Below are positions 43,913-52,351 of a stretch of DNA of 64,000 bases, piece after piece. The DNA comes from Clostridia bacterium (GTDB taxonomy: Bacteria; Bacillota; Clostridia; Christensenellales; Borkfalkiaceae): assembly GCA_017505465.1 (NCBI GenBank), contig JAFVPE010000004.1, positions 62,001-126,000 on the forward strand. Direction: 5' to 3'. Both the position numbers and the translations under genes were made by a program. Each line of letters begins with the position of its first letter. Positions within the stretch are counted from its first letter, which is position 1. The notes under the pieces are model-generated. The model ran no database searches and was not told the DNA's origin. It saw only the letters and a list, made by a program, of their open reading frames with translations.

Positions 43913-45181
43913 TTAGGCGAAATAGCCTTGGATTTTGGTGATCTTGTGTTCGCCGTCGCTATCGGTAATTTCCACGGTGAGCTTGGTGGCACGGATGGCG
44001 CAAATCGGGCAAATGACTTTATGCCCAATCGTCGTACCGATATGCACGAGAATGCGTTTGTGCTTGTAATGGGGCAGGTGCGCATACACCTTAAAGCCCC
44101 TCACCGCTTGGCCGTCCGTCAAGTCTTCGCAAATCACCACGCGGTTGATAACGGGTGCGGTGGTGGGAGCGCTATATTGTTTGGTGAAGTCGACGTGAGA
44201 AACGGAATAACAGTCACCGTCCCGTTCCATTTCCCCATAATCGGCAGGCTTGGAGTAGACCGCTTTGATTTTTTCGCCGAGTTCTAGCATGCGTGCTCTA
44301 TCTGCTTGTGCAATTTGACCGTGATTGTCAGGCCCGACGTTCAAAAGGAAGTTCGAGCCGTGTCCAACCGAGCCTTCGTACATACCGAACAATTCGTCAA
44401 GGGGTTTGATCGTGGCTTCGTTATCATCGTAGAACCAAGTGCTGCGCAGCTTGCAATCGCACTCTGCAGGCAGGCAAAATTCTTGGGAAAGATCCACGCT
44501 TTTGCCCGTCAACTCCGAGAAATCCCAAGCGGAAACGGCAAGAGGATTGTCGAGGGACGCATAGCCGTCCTCATTGCCTACCCAACGTACGCAAGGCGCC
44601 CATTCGGGATCGCAGAAGGTCAAAATTTCGGGCTGTAAACGGAAGATTTCGCCCACGATGCGTTGTCTATCGTACGTGTGGCCTTCCGAACCGCAGCCGT
44701 CAAACCAAAGATAGTCGATTTTTCCGTAGTTGGTAAGCAGCTCGCTAATTTGATTGATGAAATAATCGTCGTATTCCTTACCGGCGGCAAATTTAATGCC
44801 GTTGCCCCATTGTGCGGGGGAGTAGTACAAACCAACCTTGATACCGTACTTTCTGCAAGCGTCCGTAAACTCTTTTACAACGTCGCCTTTGCCGTCCTTC
44901 CAAGGGGATTGCGCCACGCCGTAGTTGGAATATTTTGAAGGCCATAAGGCAAAGCCGTCGTGGTGCTTGGTCGTCAAAATGGCGTACGTCGCACCGATTT
45001 CCTTTACCATTTTCACCCATTCTTCGCAATCGAGCTTGTCGGGATTAAATCCTTCGACGGGCATTTCCTTGCCGTCCCAATCCACGTGTCCGGGGTAAAA
45101 CGAGCGGATTCCAAAATGGAAAAATACGCCGAATTCCCAATGCAAAAATTCAATTTGTCCTCTTGTCGGTTTTAATTTCAT
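43913..45181 (-). CDS. GH29 family alpha-L-fucosidase
   Basis: 422 residues, no signal. The opening WEFGVFFHFGIRSFYPG is the conserved GH29 start. Further family blocks are AILTTKHHDGFALW (with the fucose-binding His pair) and IDYLWFDGCGSEG, whose Asp is the nucleophile. The barrel ends near residue 330; a short beta domain follows. It is shorter than many fucosidases, which often carry additional C-terminal modules. The likely acid/base is not obvious by eye. It would remove alpha-L-fucose from imported glycans. It diverges from the PHP/GH94 operon with a consensus-like promoter. Confidence 0.93.
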   Translation of the reverse strand: MKLKPTRGQIEFLHWEFGVFFHFGIRSFYPGHVDWDGKEMPVEGFNPDKLDCEEWVKMVKEIGATYAILTTKHHDGFALWPSKYSNYGVAQSPWKDGKGDVVKEFTDACRKYGIKVGLYYSPAQWGNGIKFAAGKEYDDYFINQISELLTNYGKIDYLWFDGCGSEGHTYDRQRIVGEIFRLQPEILTFCDPEWAPCVRWVGNEDGYASLDNPLAVSAWDFSELTGKSVDLSQEFCLPAECDCKLRSTWFYDDNEATIKPLDELFGMYEGSVGHGSNFLLNVGPDNHGQIAQADRARMLELGEKIKAVYSKPADYGEMERDGDCYSVSHVDFTKQYSAPTTAPVINRVVICEDLTDGQAVRGFKVYAHLPHYKHKRILVHIGTTIGHKVICPICAIRATKLTVEITDSDGEHKITKIQGYFA

Positions 45182-45212
45182 GAAGTGAACTCCTTTTTAT
45201 AAGGTTGAATTT

Positions 45213-45241
45213 ATTGTACTACAATTTTGTACCTTTGTCAA
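45213..45241 (-). promoter_or_regulatory. Promoter of the GH29 fucosidase gene
   Basis: On the minus strand: TTGACA (complement of 45236-45241), 17 bp, TACAAT (complement of 45213-45218). The spacer contains GTAC-N9-GTAC, a short inverted repeat that could be an operator. Confidence 0.75.
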
Positions 45242-45272
45242 TGGGGGAAATAATACATTTTTTCCAATTGTG

Positions 45273-45291
45273 ATATCCTTTTCAAGGATAT
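45273..45291. promoter_or_regulatory. Palindrome between divergent promoters, candidate operator
   Basis: Perfect 8-bp half-sites ATATCCTT and AAGGATAT around a 3-bp centre. It lies between the -35 boxes of the fucosidase promoter and the PHP/GH94 promoter, so one protein could control both. Confidence 0.5.
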
Positions 45292-45305
45292 TTTTTGTGA
45301 AAGCA

Positions 45306-45334
45306 TTGACTTTTTGCATAGAATGTAATACAAT
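45306..45334 (+). promoter_or_regulatory. Promoter of the PHP-GH94 operon
   Basis: TTGACT at 45306-45311, 17 bp, and TACAAT at 45329-45334, about 35 bp before the start codon. Confidence 0.75.
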
Positions 45335-45368
45335 AAATAGAAAAAGAAATATAGGAGTATGAAAAACG

Positions 45369-46625
45369 ATGAAGATAGAAGTATCTCCAAAAGTATTTAT
45401 TGCGGAAAAAGAACAAACGGTGTACGTAAAGACGTCGCAAAGCGGCGAGCTTTTTATTAAGATACAACCGATGGAAATATACGGAATCAAGCATACCCCG
45501 AAATACCGCATCGATGAAGAAACACGCTACCCCTTCGTTCCCCTGAAATTGGAAAGAAAGGGCGTTTATTCTATTCGCTTTACATTCTTTGGGGAGCAAC
45601 GCTACGACGTGCAAATCAAAAGTGGCGGCGAAGTAATATACAAAACACATCTCTATTCGGTACACGAAGACGCTGCAGGGCTTGACGTGTTCAAAGGGGA
45701 TACCCATTTGCATTCGTGTAGATCGGATGGCGAAGGAACGCCGTTTGAGGTGGGTTGCGCATACAGAGCGGCTGGCTACGACTTTATTGCTATTACCGAT
45801 CATCATAGATTTTTCCCGTCCATTGAAGGGAAGGAAGCGTTTGAAAGCTTAACCAATACGTTTAGGGTATTCAGAGGGGAAGAAGTCCACAACCACGATA
45901 TGGGCTATTTTCATATCATCAACTTTGACGGCGAATTTAGTGTAAACGATATCGTGGAAGAGCAAGAGGAATACGTGGAAAAAGAAGTCGAAAACATCCT
46001 TTCCACAACCGATTTTCCTGCTTACGTGGCGGATAAATACGACTGCGCATATCGTATGTTTATCGCGCGCGAGATTCGCCGCGGGGGCGGTGTTGCCATT
46101 ATGGCGCATCCCTATTGGGATTGTTTCGGCGAATACAATATGCAAGAGCCGAATATCCGTTACCTTTGGGAAAAAGGAGCTTTCGACGCCTTGGAAGTGC
46201 TTGCAGGGTGCGATCGGACGGATTACGGTAATAATTTGCAGGTTGCGCTTTGGACGGATTTGAAATTGCAGGGGATAAAAATTCCCGTAGTCGGCGCGTC
46301 CGACGCCCATTCCACAGTGGCGGCAGATTCTCTTTTCAATAAACAGTATTCGTTGGTATTTGCAGAAAATTCAGACGGCATCAAGGACGCAATCAAAGCG
46401 GATAGATCGGTTGCCGTGCTCGCCAAGAAGGATTGGTATTTCACGTTTGGGGCGTTTAGATGGGCAAAATACGCACGCTTTTTGTTAGAGGAGTATTTCC
46501 CGTCTTACGTAAAATTGACAAAAAAACACGCCCTTGCGCTCGCGCAAAAGGACGAAAAGAGTATTACGAGGACCGAGAAGGCAATTTTAGCATATAAAAA
46601 GAAGTTTTTTGTTTGGTGTGAATAA
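45369..46625 (+). CDS. PHP-domain metal-dependent phosphoesterase
   Basis: 418 residues. Residues ~1-110 are an Ig-like or beta region. The PHP domain follows with its four metal-binding motifs: GDTHLHSCRSDG, AITDHH, FRGEEVHN, and later IMAHPYWD and GASDAHS. The C-terminal part from about residue 340 is helical and basic. Such proteins hydrolyse phosphate esters; the substrate is unknown here. The stop codon shares a base with the next start (TAATG), so it is translationally coupled to the GH94 phosphorylase. A role with the sugar 1-phosphate formed by that enzyme is possible, but unproven. Confidence 0.85.
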   Translation: MKIEVSPKVFIAEKEQTVYVKTSQSGELFIKIQPMEIYGIKHTPKYRIDEETRYPFVPLKLERKGVYSIRFTFFGEQRYDVQIKSGGEVIYKTHLYSVHEDAAGLDVFKGDTHLHSCRSDGEGTPFEVGCAYRAAGYDFIAITDHHRFFPSIEGKEAFESLTNTFRVFRGEEVHNHDMGYFHIINFDGEFSVNDIVEEQEEYVEKEVENILSTTDFPAYVADKYDCAYRMFIAREIRRGGGVAIMAHPYWDCFGEYNMQEPNIRYLWEKGAFDALEVLAGCDRTDYGNNLQVALWTDLKLQGIKIPVVGASDAHSTVAADSLFNKQYSLVFAENSDGIKDAIKADRSVAVLAKKDWYFTFGAFRWAKYARFLLEEYFPSYVKLTKKHALALAQKDEKSITRTEKAILAYKKKFFVWCE

Positions 46626-48994
46626 TGAACAACGCAAGAACGAAAGAGAGTTTTTACGCGTTTGACGATAAAAACAGGGAAATTATTTTCAAGCGGCACG
46701 ATATGCCTTCGCCTTGGATGAATTATCTCACGAACGGAGAGATGTTCACAATGATGTCGCAGGCAGGCGGTAATTTGTCTTGGTATAAATCTCCGCAAAT
46801 TTGGCGTATCGGCAGATATAATTTCTATAATCTTCCTATAGACGGCAACGGACTTTTCGTGTATATCAAGGACTTGTCGACGGGCAAGACGTGGAATCCT
46901 AGCTTTATTCCTTGCAACGAAGTGCCCGATTTTTGGCAGTCGGCGCACGGCTTGGGATATACCCGTTTCATGGCGGAAAAGGACGGCTTGAAGGCGGAGC
47001 TCACTTGCTTTATCGGCAAGGATAACGCGCTTATTTACAAAATGCAGCTTACGGCGGAAACGGTGCGTGACGTGCAAATTTTTGCTTGTCAAGAAATGGG
47101 ATTGATGCAGTATTTGCGTGAAGTGCAGTGGCAATGCTACGTCAAAAACAGCAATAATATTTTGTATAACGAAGAAAACGACGCGCTCGTGTACGAGTAT
47201 TTCCCCGACGGACAACCCCGTCCCGAGGAAACGCCTTTCGTGTATTTCACGGCGGATAGAAAATCGAGCTCGTATAGCGGTTGCAGACAAGATTTTATCG
47301 GTTTCTACCGTGATTTGAAAAATCCCGCAGCCATCGAAAACGGCTCTTGCGGAAACACCGAATTGAAAGGGGGAGAGGCGATGTTTTCGCTGTCCTTCGA
47401 CCTTTCCTTGCAGGCAGGTAAAAAGGAAAGCTTAAACCTTTATCTTGGCACGCTTGAACAAGGGGAAGACGCTAGCGCCGTATTGCGCAGGGTGAAGGCA
47501 AGCGGCTACGCCGAAAGGTCTTTTGCTTGGCTCAAGGAGTATTGGGAAGGCAGACTTGCACGCTTCCAAGTGGAAGTTCCCGATGCGGACAGCGCGCGTA
47601 TGATGAACGTTTGGAATCCCTTGCAAGCGCTCGTGAATTTCTACGTTTGCCGTGAAATTTCCTTTTACGCAACGGGTACGGTGCGCGGCGTGGGCGTGCG
47701 TGACGCATCGCAGGATATTTTGGGGAATCTATTGTACGATTTACCTGCGGCGAAGAAGAAACTTAAATTGATTATGACGCAGCAGTACAACTGTGGCAAA
47801 ACGGTGCATTATTTCTATCCCGAAGAAAAATCGCCTGCGCTTTTGAGTGACCGCAGCGACAATCATCTTTGGATGATTTATACGGCATATCAAATCGTAA
47901 TGGAAGAAGGGAAAACGGACTTCCTTAACGAAAAGGTGGCGTATTTTGACGGCGGCGAAGGCAGCGTATTCGAGCACTTGAAGAAATCTATCGAGTTTAC
48001 GGTGAACAATCTCGGCGAAGACGGCTTGCCCTTAATGCTCGGCTCGGATTGGAACGATATGCTTTCCAACGTATGCAAAAAAGGCAAAGGGGAAAGCGTA
48101 TTCGTGTCGCAAATGCTCGTGCTTGCGTGCAAGCAAATGAAGGAGCTTTGCACATTGGTAGGCGAAACGCACCCCGAGTACGATAAAATTATTGAGAAGC
48201 AAGAAAAGATACTCAACGAGTTTTGTTGGGACGGCGAATGGTTTATCCGTGCGGTGACCGACGAAGGTATGAAGCTTGGGAAAAAGGGCGATGAATGCGC
48301 GGAGCTTTGGATCAACTCCCAAAGCTGGGCGGTATTCTCGGAAAGCACGACAAAGGAACGTGGCATGTCTGCGATGAACGCGGCGGTGGAACGCTTGGAT
48401 TGCGGCTACGGACTTATGAAACTGTATCCGCCCCTGCAAAGAAATTACCCGTCGAAGGAAAACGAATTGACGTTTGCGCAACCGGGCATAGGGGAAAACG
48501 GCGGCGTGTTCTGCCATGCGAATACGTGGGCGATTATTGCGGAGTGTATGCTTGGCAATAACGACATGGCGTATAAGATTTATAAGGAAATGATCCCCGA
48601 TAACATCGTTTCCAAGTTTGGCGTAGACCATTACAACGCCGAGCCGTATATCTATTCTTCGAATATTCGCGCGCCGATGGCGTTGTCCGCAGGCGCGGCG
48701 GGCGTATCTTGGCTGTCGGGTACGGCGGCTTGGATGACGGTTGCCATTCAACAATATATTTTCGGATTGAAGCCGAAAATGCACGCTTTGGAAATCAAAC
48801 CCTGCATTCCAAACGCTTGGGAAAGCGCAAAGGTAAAACGTATTTTCCGTGGAACGGAGTACGATATTACGATTGATAACACCGCTTGCAAAGGAAATTG
48901 CGTAAAAGCGATTTTCGTAGACGGAAAACAAATCGAAGGGAACTTGGTTGCGCCGAAGGGCGAAAAACTGAAAATTACAGTCGTTATGGGCTAA
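46625..48994 (+). CDS. GH94 family glycoside phosphorylase (cellobiose phosphorylase type)
   Basis: 789 residues, cytoplasmic, similar in length to cellobiose and chitobiose phosphorylases. N-terminal beta-sandwich (MNYLTNGEMFTMMSQAGG) and then an (alpha/alpha)6 barrel. The family acid Asp lies in GVRDASQDILG, preceded by FYATGTVRG; SDRSDNHLWM follows, and MLGSDWNDML is also typical. It would split a beta-disaccharide with phosphate into a sugar 1-phosphate and a free sugar. The exact substrate (cellobiose, chitobiose, cellobionate or others) depends on loops I cannot judge. It is coupled by overlap to the PHP gene. Confidence 0.93.
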   Translation: MNNARTKESFYAFDDKNREIIFKRHDMPSPWMNYLTNGEMFTMMSQAGGNLSWYKSPQIWRIGRYNFYNLPIDGNGLFVYIKDLSTGKTWNPSFIPCNEVPDFWQSAHGLGYTRFMAEKDGLKAELTCFIGKDNALIYKMQLTAETVRDVQIFACQEMGLMQYLREVQWQCYVKNSNNILYNEENDALVYEYFPDGQPRPEETPFVYFTADRKSSSYSGCRQDFIGFYRDLKNPAAIENGSCGNTELKGGEAMFSLSFDLSLQAGKKESLNLYLGTLEQGEDASAVLRRVKASGYAERSFAWLKEYWEGRLARFQVEVPDADSARMMNVWNPLQALVNFYVCREISFYATGTVRGVGVRDASQDILGNLLYDLPAAKKKLKLIMTQQYNCGKTVHYFYPEEKSPALLSDRSDNHLWMIYTAYQIVMEEGKTDFLNEKVAYFDGGEGSVFEHLKKSIEFTVNNLGEDGLPLMLGSDWNDMLSNVCKKGKGESVFVSQMLVLACKQMKELCTLVGETHPEYDKIIEKQEKILNEFCWDGEWFIRAVTDEGMKLGKKGDECAELWINSQSWAVFSESTTKERGMSAMNAAVERLDCGYGLMKLYPPLQRNYPSKENELTFAQPGIGENGGVFCHANTWAIIAECMLGNNDMAYKIYKEMIPDNIVSKFGVDHYNAEPYIYSSNIRAPMALSAGAAGVSWLSGTAAWMTVAIQQYIFGLKPKMHALEIKPCIPNAWESAKVKRIFRGTEYDITIDNTACKGNCVKAIFVDGKQIEGNLVAPKGEKLKITVVMG

Positions 48995-49020
48995 CGAAAT
49001 CCCCCAAGGAGGGACAAGCG

Positions 49021-49776
49021 ATGTCAAAAAATAATAGGTTAATTGTAGTAATTCCTTCTTATGAACCGGGAGAGGAATTTATTGAATATGCCAAAACGGT
49101 TAGCGAAAGCGCAAAAAACGTTGTGGTTGTCAACGACGGAAGCTGCGAGAAATACGATTTTATTTTTGATGAAATTGCAAAAATAGGAAACGTAATCTAT
49201 CTCAAAAGTGAGAAAAATCAAGGCAAGGGCTGTGCGTTGAAAAAGGCGTTCGCATACTGCGCGGATAGCTTTGATGCGGACGACGTTATCGTCACTGCCG
49301 ATTGCGACGGTCAGCACGCAGCAGAGGACGTTGTCAAGGTGTATAATGCCGCGTTGGAAAACAAGGGATTTTTGGTGCTTGGATCGAGAGATTTTACGTT
49401 GTCTAACATTCCGCCCAAGAGCCAAATCGGTAACACGATGTTCCGTAAGGCGTACAAGCGGTATTACGGCTTGAGCGTTTACGATACGCAAACGGGTTTG
49501 CGTGGGTTTAACGTGTCGCTTGGGGAAGCGTTTACCGACGTGAGTGGGGAACGTTTTGAGTATGAAATGGGCGTTTTGATTTACGCAAAGCAGCACGATA
49601 TTCCCATTTTGGAAGTGCCTATCAAAACAATCTATCCCGAAAATCCAAAGGAACACGCCACCCATTATAAAGCGATTCGCGATAGCTTGAAAATTTGGGG
49701 CGTTGTTTTGAAGAACGTGCGCAAAACGCGAAAAATGGAAAAGCAAAAAAAGAATCAGCAGCAAAAGAAAGATTGA
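49021..49776 (+). CDS. Family 2 glycosyltransferase, dolichol-phosphate-mannose-synthase-like
   Basis: 251 residues from ATG 49021, chosen because it follows AAGGAGGGACAAGCG; the frame is open further upstream into the GH94 gene but without support. GT-A fold: LIVVIPSYEPGEEF at the start, VVVVNDGS for the nucleotide-sugar site, ADCDGQH as the DXD metal site, and TGLRGF before the C-terminus. The tail is very basic (KTRKMEKQKKNQQQKKD), with no membrane helix, so it is probably peripheral. It likely adds a sugar to a lipid carrier or to a cell-wall glycan. It is 26 bp behind GH94. Confidence 0.88.
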   Translation: MSKNNRLIVVIPSYEPGEEFIEYAKTVSESAKNVVVVNDGSCEKYDFIFDEIAKIGNVIYLKSEKNQGKGCALKKAFAYCADSFDADDVIVTADCDGQHAAEDVVKVYNAALENKGFLVLGSRDFTLSNIPPKSQIGNTMFRKAYKRYYGLSVYDTQTGLRGFNVSLGEAFTDVSGERFEYEMGVLIYAKQHDIPILEVPIKTIYPENPKEHATHYKAIRDSLKIWGVVLKNVRKTRKMEKQKKNQQQKKD

Positions 49777-49793
49777 TAAATTCGGGGGATACG

Positions 49794-50660
49794 ATGAAAA
49801 AGATCTTGACGGGAATTTTAGCAACGCTTTGCGTGGGCGCTTTGGTGGGCGGCGCAATGCTTGCGAATAACGTAAACGCTTCGGCGGCGACCAATTTACC
49901 GATTGCAAAGGAAGATATTTTTGAATTGGACGCTCCGCCTGCGTGCAGGCTTACCTTGGAAGAAACGAAGGTAAAGGGCATAAAAGCAGGGAATTGGGGC
50001 TACTACAATGCGGAAGGGGACGACGTGTGGTATTTTAGCCACGACGGCACGCCTACGAGTAACAATCCCGAAATCCGATTCGTGACGGACGGTACGCAAA
50101 CCACGTCAAAGCCCTATACGTATGCGCCGATAGAAGTGGAAAGTTTCTCGTTCGATTATAGAATTGCAAATGACGGCGAAGCGGACGTGGCCGATTTGGA
50201 AAACACCCATTACATCGTGCAAATTTTGGCGTCGGACGGCACGTATCCTATTATATTGCCCTTTATTCAAGACGATGGCGAATGGCATACGATTACGGTA
50301 AACCAAACCACGCCGATTACAAATGGCGGGGGAAATAGAGTGCAGTATCGTGACGTGGATCACTTGTTTGCAGGATTTCTCTTCAAAATGGGCGGTCTTG
50401 ACGGCGAATTTATGATACGCAATATCAATCTAGTGGTAGTGGGGGAAGAAAACGTGGATGCTTCTACGCCGAGTACTCCAAGCACTCCGTCTGCGCCGAA
50501 CAATTCTTCGACGTCCACGGATAAAAGCGAGACTTCGGGCTCGACGGAAAATATGAAAAAGAGCGGTGGCTGTGGCGCAATCATTGGCGGCTCTATCGCG
50601 GCGAGCCTTCTCGTTGCGGCGGGCGCGGCGCTCTTCCTTCGCAAGAAAGAAAATAATTGA
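49794..50660 (+). CDS. Exported protein with C-terminal GCG-type membrane anchor
   Basis: 288 residues from ATG 49794; the preceding in-frame ATG at 49695 overlaps the GT2 gene and would hide the signal. Sec signal to about residue 31 (NNVNASAA). The body is a beta-type domain of unknown family (about 35-220) with AGNWGYYNAEGDDVWYF. A Thr/Pro/Ser linker (about 226-265) leads to SGGCGAIIGG, a hydrophobic helix and RKKENN, closely similar to the end of the protein at 21159. It would be displayed on the cell surface. It is the last gene before a strong terminator. Confidence 0.72.
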   Translation: MKKILTGILATLCVGALVGGAMLANNVNASAATNLPIAKEDIFELDAPPACRLTLEETKVKGIKAGNWGYYNAEGDDVWYFSHDGTPTSNNPEIRFVTDGTQTTSKPYTYAPIEVESFSFDYRIANDGEADVADLENTHYIVQILASDGTYPIILPFIQDDGEWHTITVNQTTPITNGGGNRVQYRDVDHLFAGFLFKMGGLDGEFMIRNINLVVVGEENVDASTPSTPSTPSAPNNSSTSTDKSETSGSTENMKKSGGCGAIIGGSIAASLLVAAGAALFLRKKENN

Positions 50661-50673
50661 TTTGAATAGAAAG

Positions 50674-50713
50674 AAGCGTCCGAGAATGGAACTCCATTCT
50701 CGGACGCTTTTGT
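50674..50713. terminator. Strong bidirectional terminator
   Basis: A 16-bp perfect stem (50674-50689 with 50694-50709) with a 4-nt loop and T4 after it. It separates the convergent surface-protein gene and the minus-strand lipid operon. Confidence 0.85.
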
Positions 50714-50714
50714 A

Positions 50715-51688
50715 TTAGTTTTCTTTCGGGAAATAGGTTGTTATAAAGTCCACGATTGCTTGGTCGTAGCGTTCAGGATCGACGATACGAAGCTTGGAAT
50801 GGGCTCCGTGTTCAAACCAAACGATTTGTTTTTTATCGTGGGGACATTTCGCAAACAGCTTTTCCGCTTCCACGGGAAGGGAATAGCGGTCTTCTTTACT
50901 GTGAATCATCAAAAAGGGCTTTTGCAATTTGTCTATGATATCGATGTTGCCGTAACGGATATTGTGTCCCGTGTAATGCTTTACCCATTGGTAACCAACG
51001 GCATAGTCGGCCATTCGGGTTGGTGGAAATCGCCCACCATGTGATTTTTGAAGGTTTCGTAGAAGTTGGGGTACATACCTTCGGCAATCAAGCCTTCGAG
51101 GTAATCGGGACAGTCCTTGGACGTGAGCGCCATCAACGCACAAGAAGAACCGATACAAATGCCGTGGAACACAATATGCTTGATTCCGTATTCATCGTGC
51201 AAAAGCTTTGCCCAAGCGAGTAAGTCTTTGTGTTCTTCAAAGCCAACCGTATTAAACGTACCGTCGCTTTCGCCGTGTGCGCGTGCGTCGAGCGTCAAAA
51301 CGTTATAACCAAGTTCGGGGTAGGGTTTAGCAAAATAATAGCCGTAGCGAAGCCCCTCGGTGCGCCCTGCGACGAAAATCAACGCGCGGTCATAGCCGTA
51401 GTCGTAATATTCGCCGTACAAATTCAAGCCTTCGTTGACGATATGCACGTCCTTTTTATACGCTTGATTTTGTTCGCTCCAAGCCACGCCGTCGTTGTAC
51501 ATTTTAAGTTGCACGGTTTCTTGTTGGGAACATTGTCTTCCCCATTTCGATTTTTTCGTTCTTTTGAGTTGCAAAATTACTAAGAAACGAGCTACGAATA
51601 AGCAAGAGAGAAAGACGGATAACGCCAAAGCAACAACGATGCAAACGACAAATACGGCGATGCCTTCTTTTGTTTCAAATAACCACAT
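50715..51688 (-). pseudogene. Alpha/beta-hydrolase gene interrupted by a frameshift
   Basis: Two overlapping minus-strand frames, 51688 down to 50981 and then 51158 down to 50715, join into one alpha/beta hydrolase of about 323 residues. The first part has an N-terminal membrane helix (residues ~10-38) and the elbow FHGICIGSSCAL, in which Cys stands at the usual Ser position of G-x-S-x-G. The second part begins within MADYAVGYQW and has FLMIHSKEDRYSLP (acid) and WFEHGAHSKLR (His). The break is at about 51010-51035 (around the WPT/MAD overlap). Either a recent inactivation or a sequence error. It is the last gene of the lipid operon, fitting a lysophospholipase or esterase. Confidence 0.75.
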
Positions 51689-51697
51689 AATGAAATC

Positions 51698-52351
51698 CTA
51701 CCTACATTTTTTACCTATTTTATCTTGTTGGACTCTTCTGTCCAATTCTTCTTTGAGCTCTCGCGCCTTCTTTTCTACCATTTCGTTGAGCGCGATGATG
51801 TCTTCTTTCGTGGGATTGAGAGAAGAACAGTAGTCGGAAAGATAAATCTTTTTTCCGATGATCACGTGCGCACGCTTAAATATTCCGTAATTGCCGTCGA
51901 TGATGACGGGGATAATCGGCGCGCCCGAGCGCAGGGCAATCATGACGTAACTCGGCTTAAAGGAATGCATTTGCCCGTCCAAAGTGATATGGGCTTCGGG
52001 GTAGATTTGCACGAGCTTTCCCTTTTCCAAAAGCTCGACGCTCTCGTCCATAAACTTCATACCCTTCACGTCGCGGTTGGAGCAGATCCCGCCGAAAAAT
52101 TTTGCGATAAATCTAAACCATTTTCTACGAAAATTCACTTCCGACATCACCACGTACAGCTTGCGGAAGGGGAAGAGGAACAGGTTTACAAGGTAATCGA
52201 ATACGTGATAGTGGTTGGAAACGACTAGCGCACCCCCCTTAACGAACCGTCCTTGCTCCTTTTTGTCTTCGTAATAGGTTTTCCGTTTGAAAAACACAAG
52301 TTGTAAGGGGTAGCCCATCAATAGACCGAGCCACCGAAAAAACTCGTACAT
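51698..52351 (-). CDS. plsC: 1-acyl-glycerol-3-phosphate acyltransferase family protein (PlsC-like)
   Basis: 217 residues. A hydrophobic N-terminus is followed by VVSNHYHVFDYLVN, an HX4D acyltransferase motif, and VQIYPEAHIT, the counterpart of the FPEGT motif with changed last residues. PIIPVIIDGNYG is a further block. Such enzymes add an acyl chain to lysophosphatidic acid or a lysophospholipid at the membrane. Its start overlaps the stop of the upstream ligase gene (TAATG), so it is coupled to it. Altered motif III suggests an acceptor other than the usual, possibly a lysophospholipid. Confidence 0.87.
   Translation of the reverse strand: MYEFFRWLGLLMGYPLQLVFFKRKTYYEDKKEQGRFVKGGALVVSNHYHVFDYLVNLFLFPFRKLYVVMSEVNFRRKWFRFIAKFFGGICSNRDVKGMKFMDESVELLEKGKLVQIYPEAHITLDGQMHSFKPSYVMIALRSGAPIIPVIIDGNYGIFKRAHVIIGKKIYLSDYCSSLNPTKEDIIALNEMVEKKARELKEELDRRVQQDKIGKKCR

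Noticed and set aside
48886..49020. Upstream extension of the GT2 glycosyltransferase into the GH94 gene
   Set aside because: The ATG at 49021 follows a strong AAGGAGG site and aligns with the usual GT2 start; the extension is a shadow of GH94.
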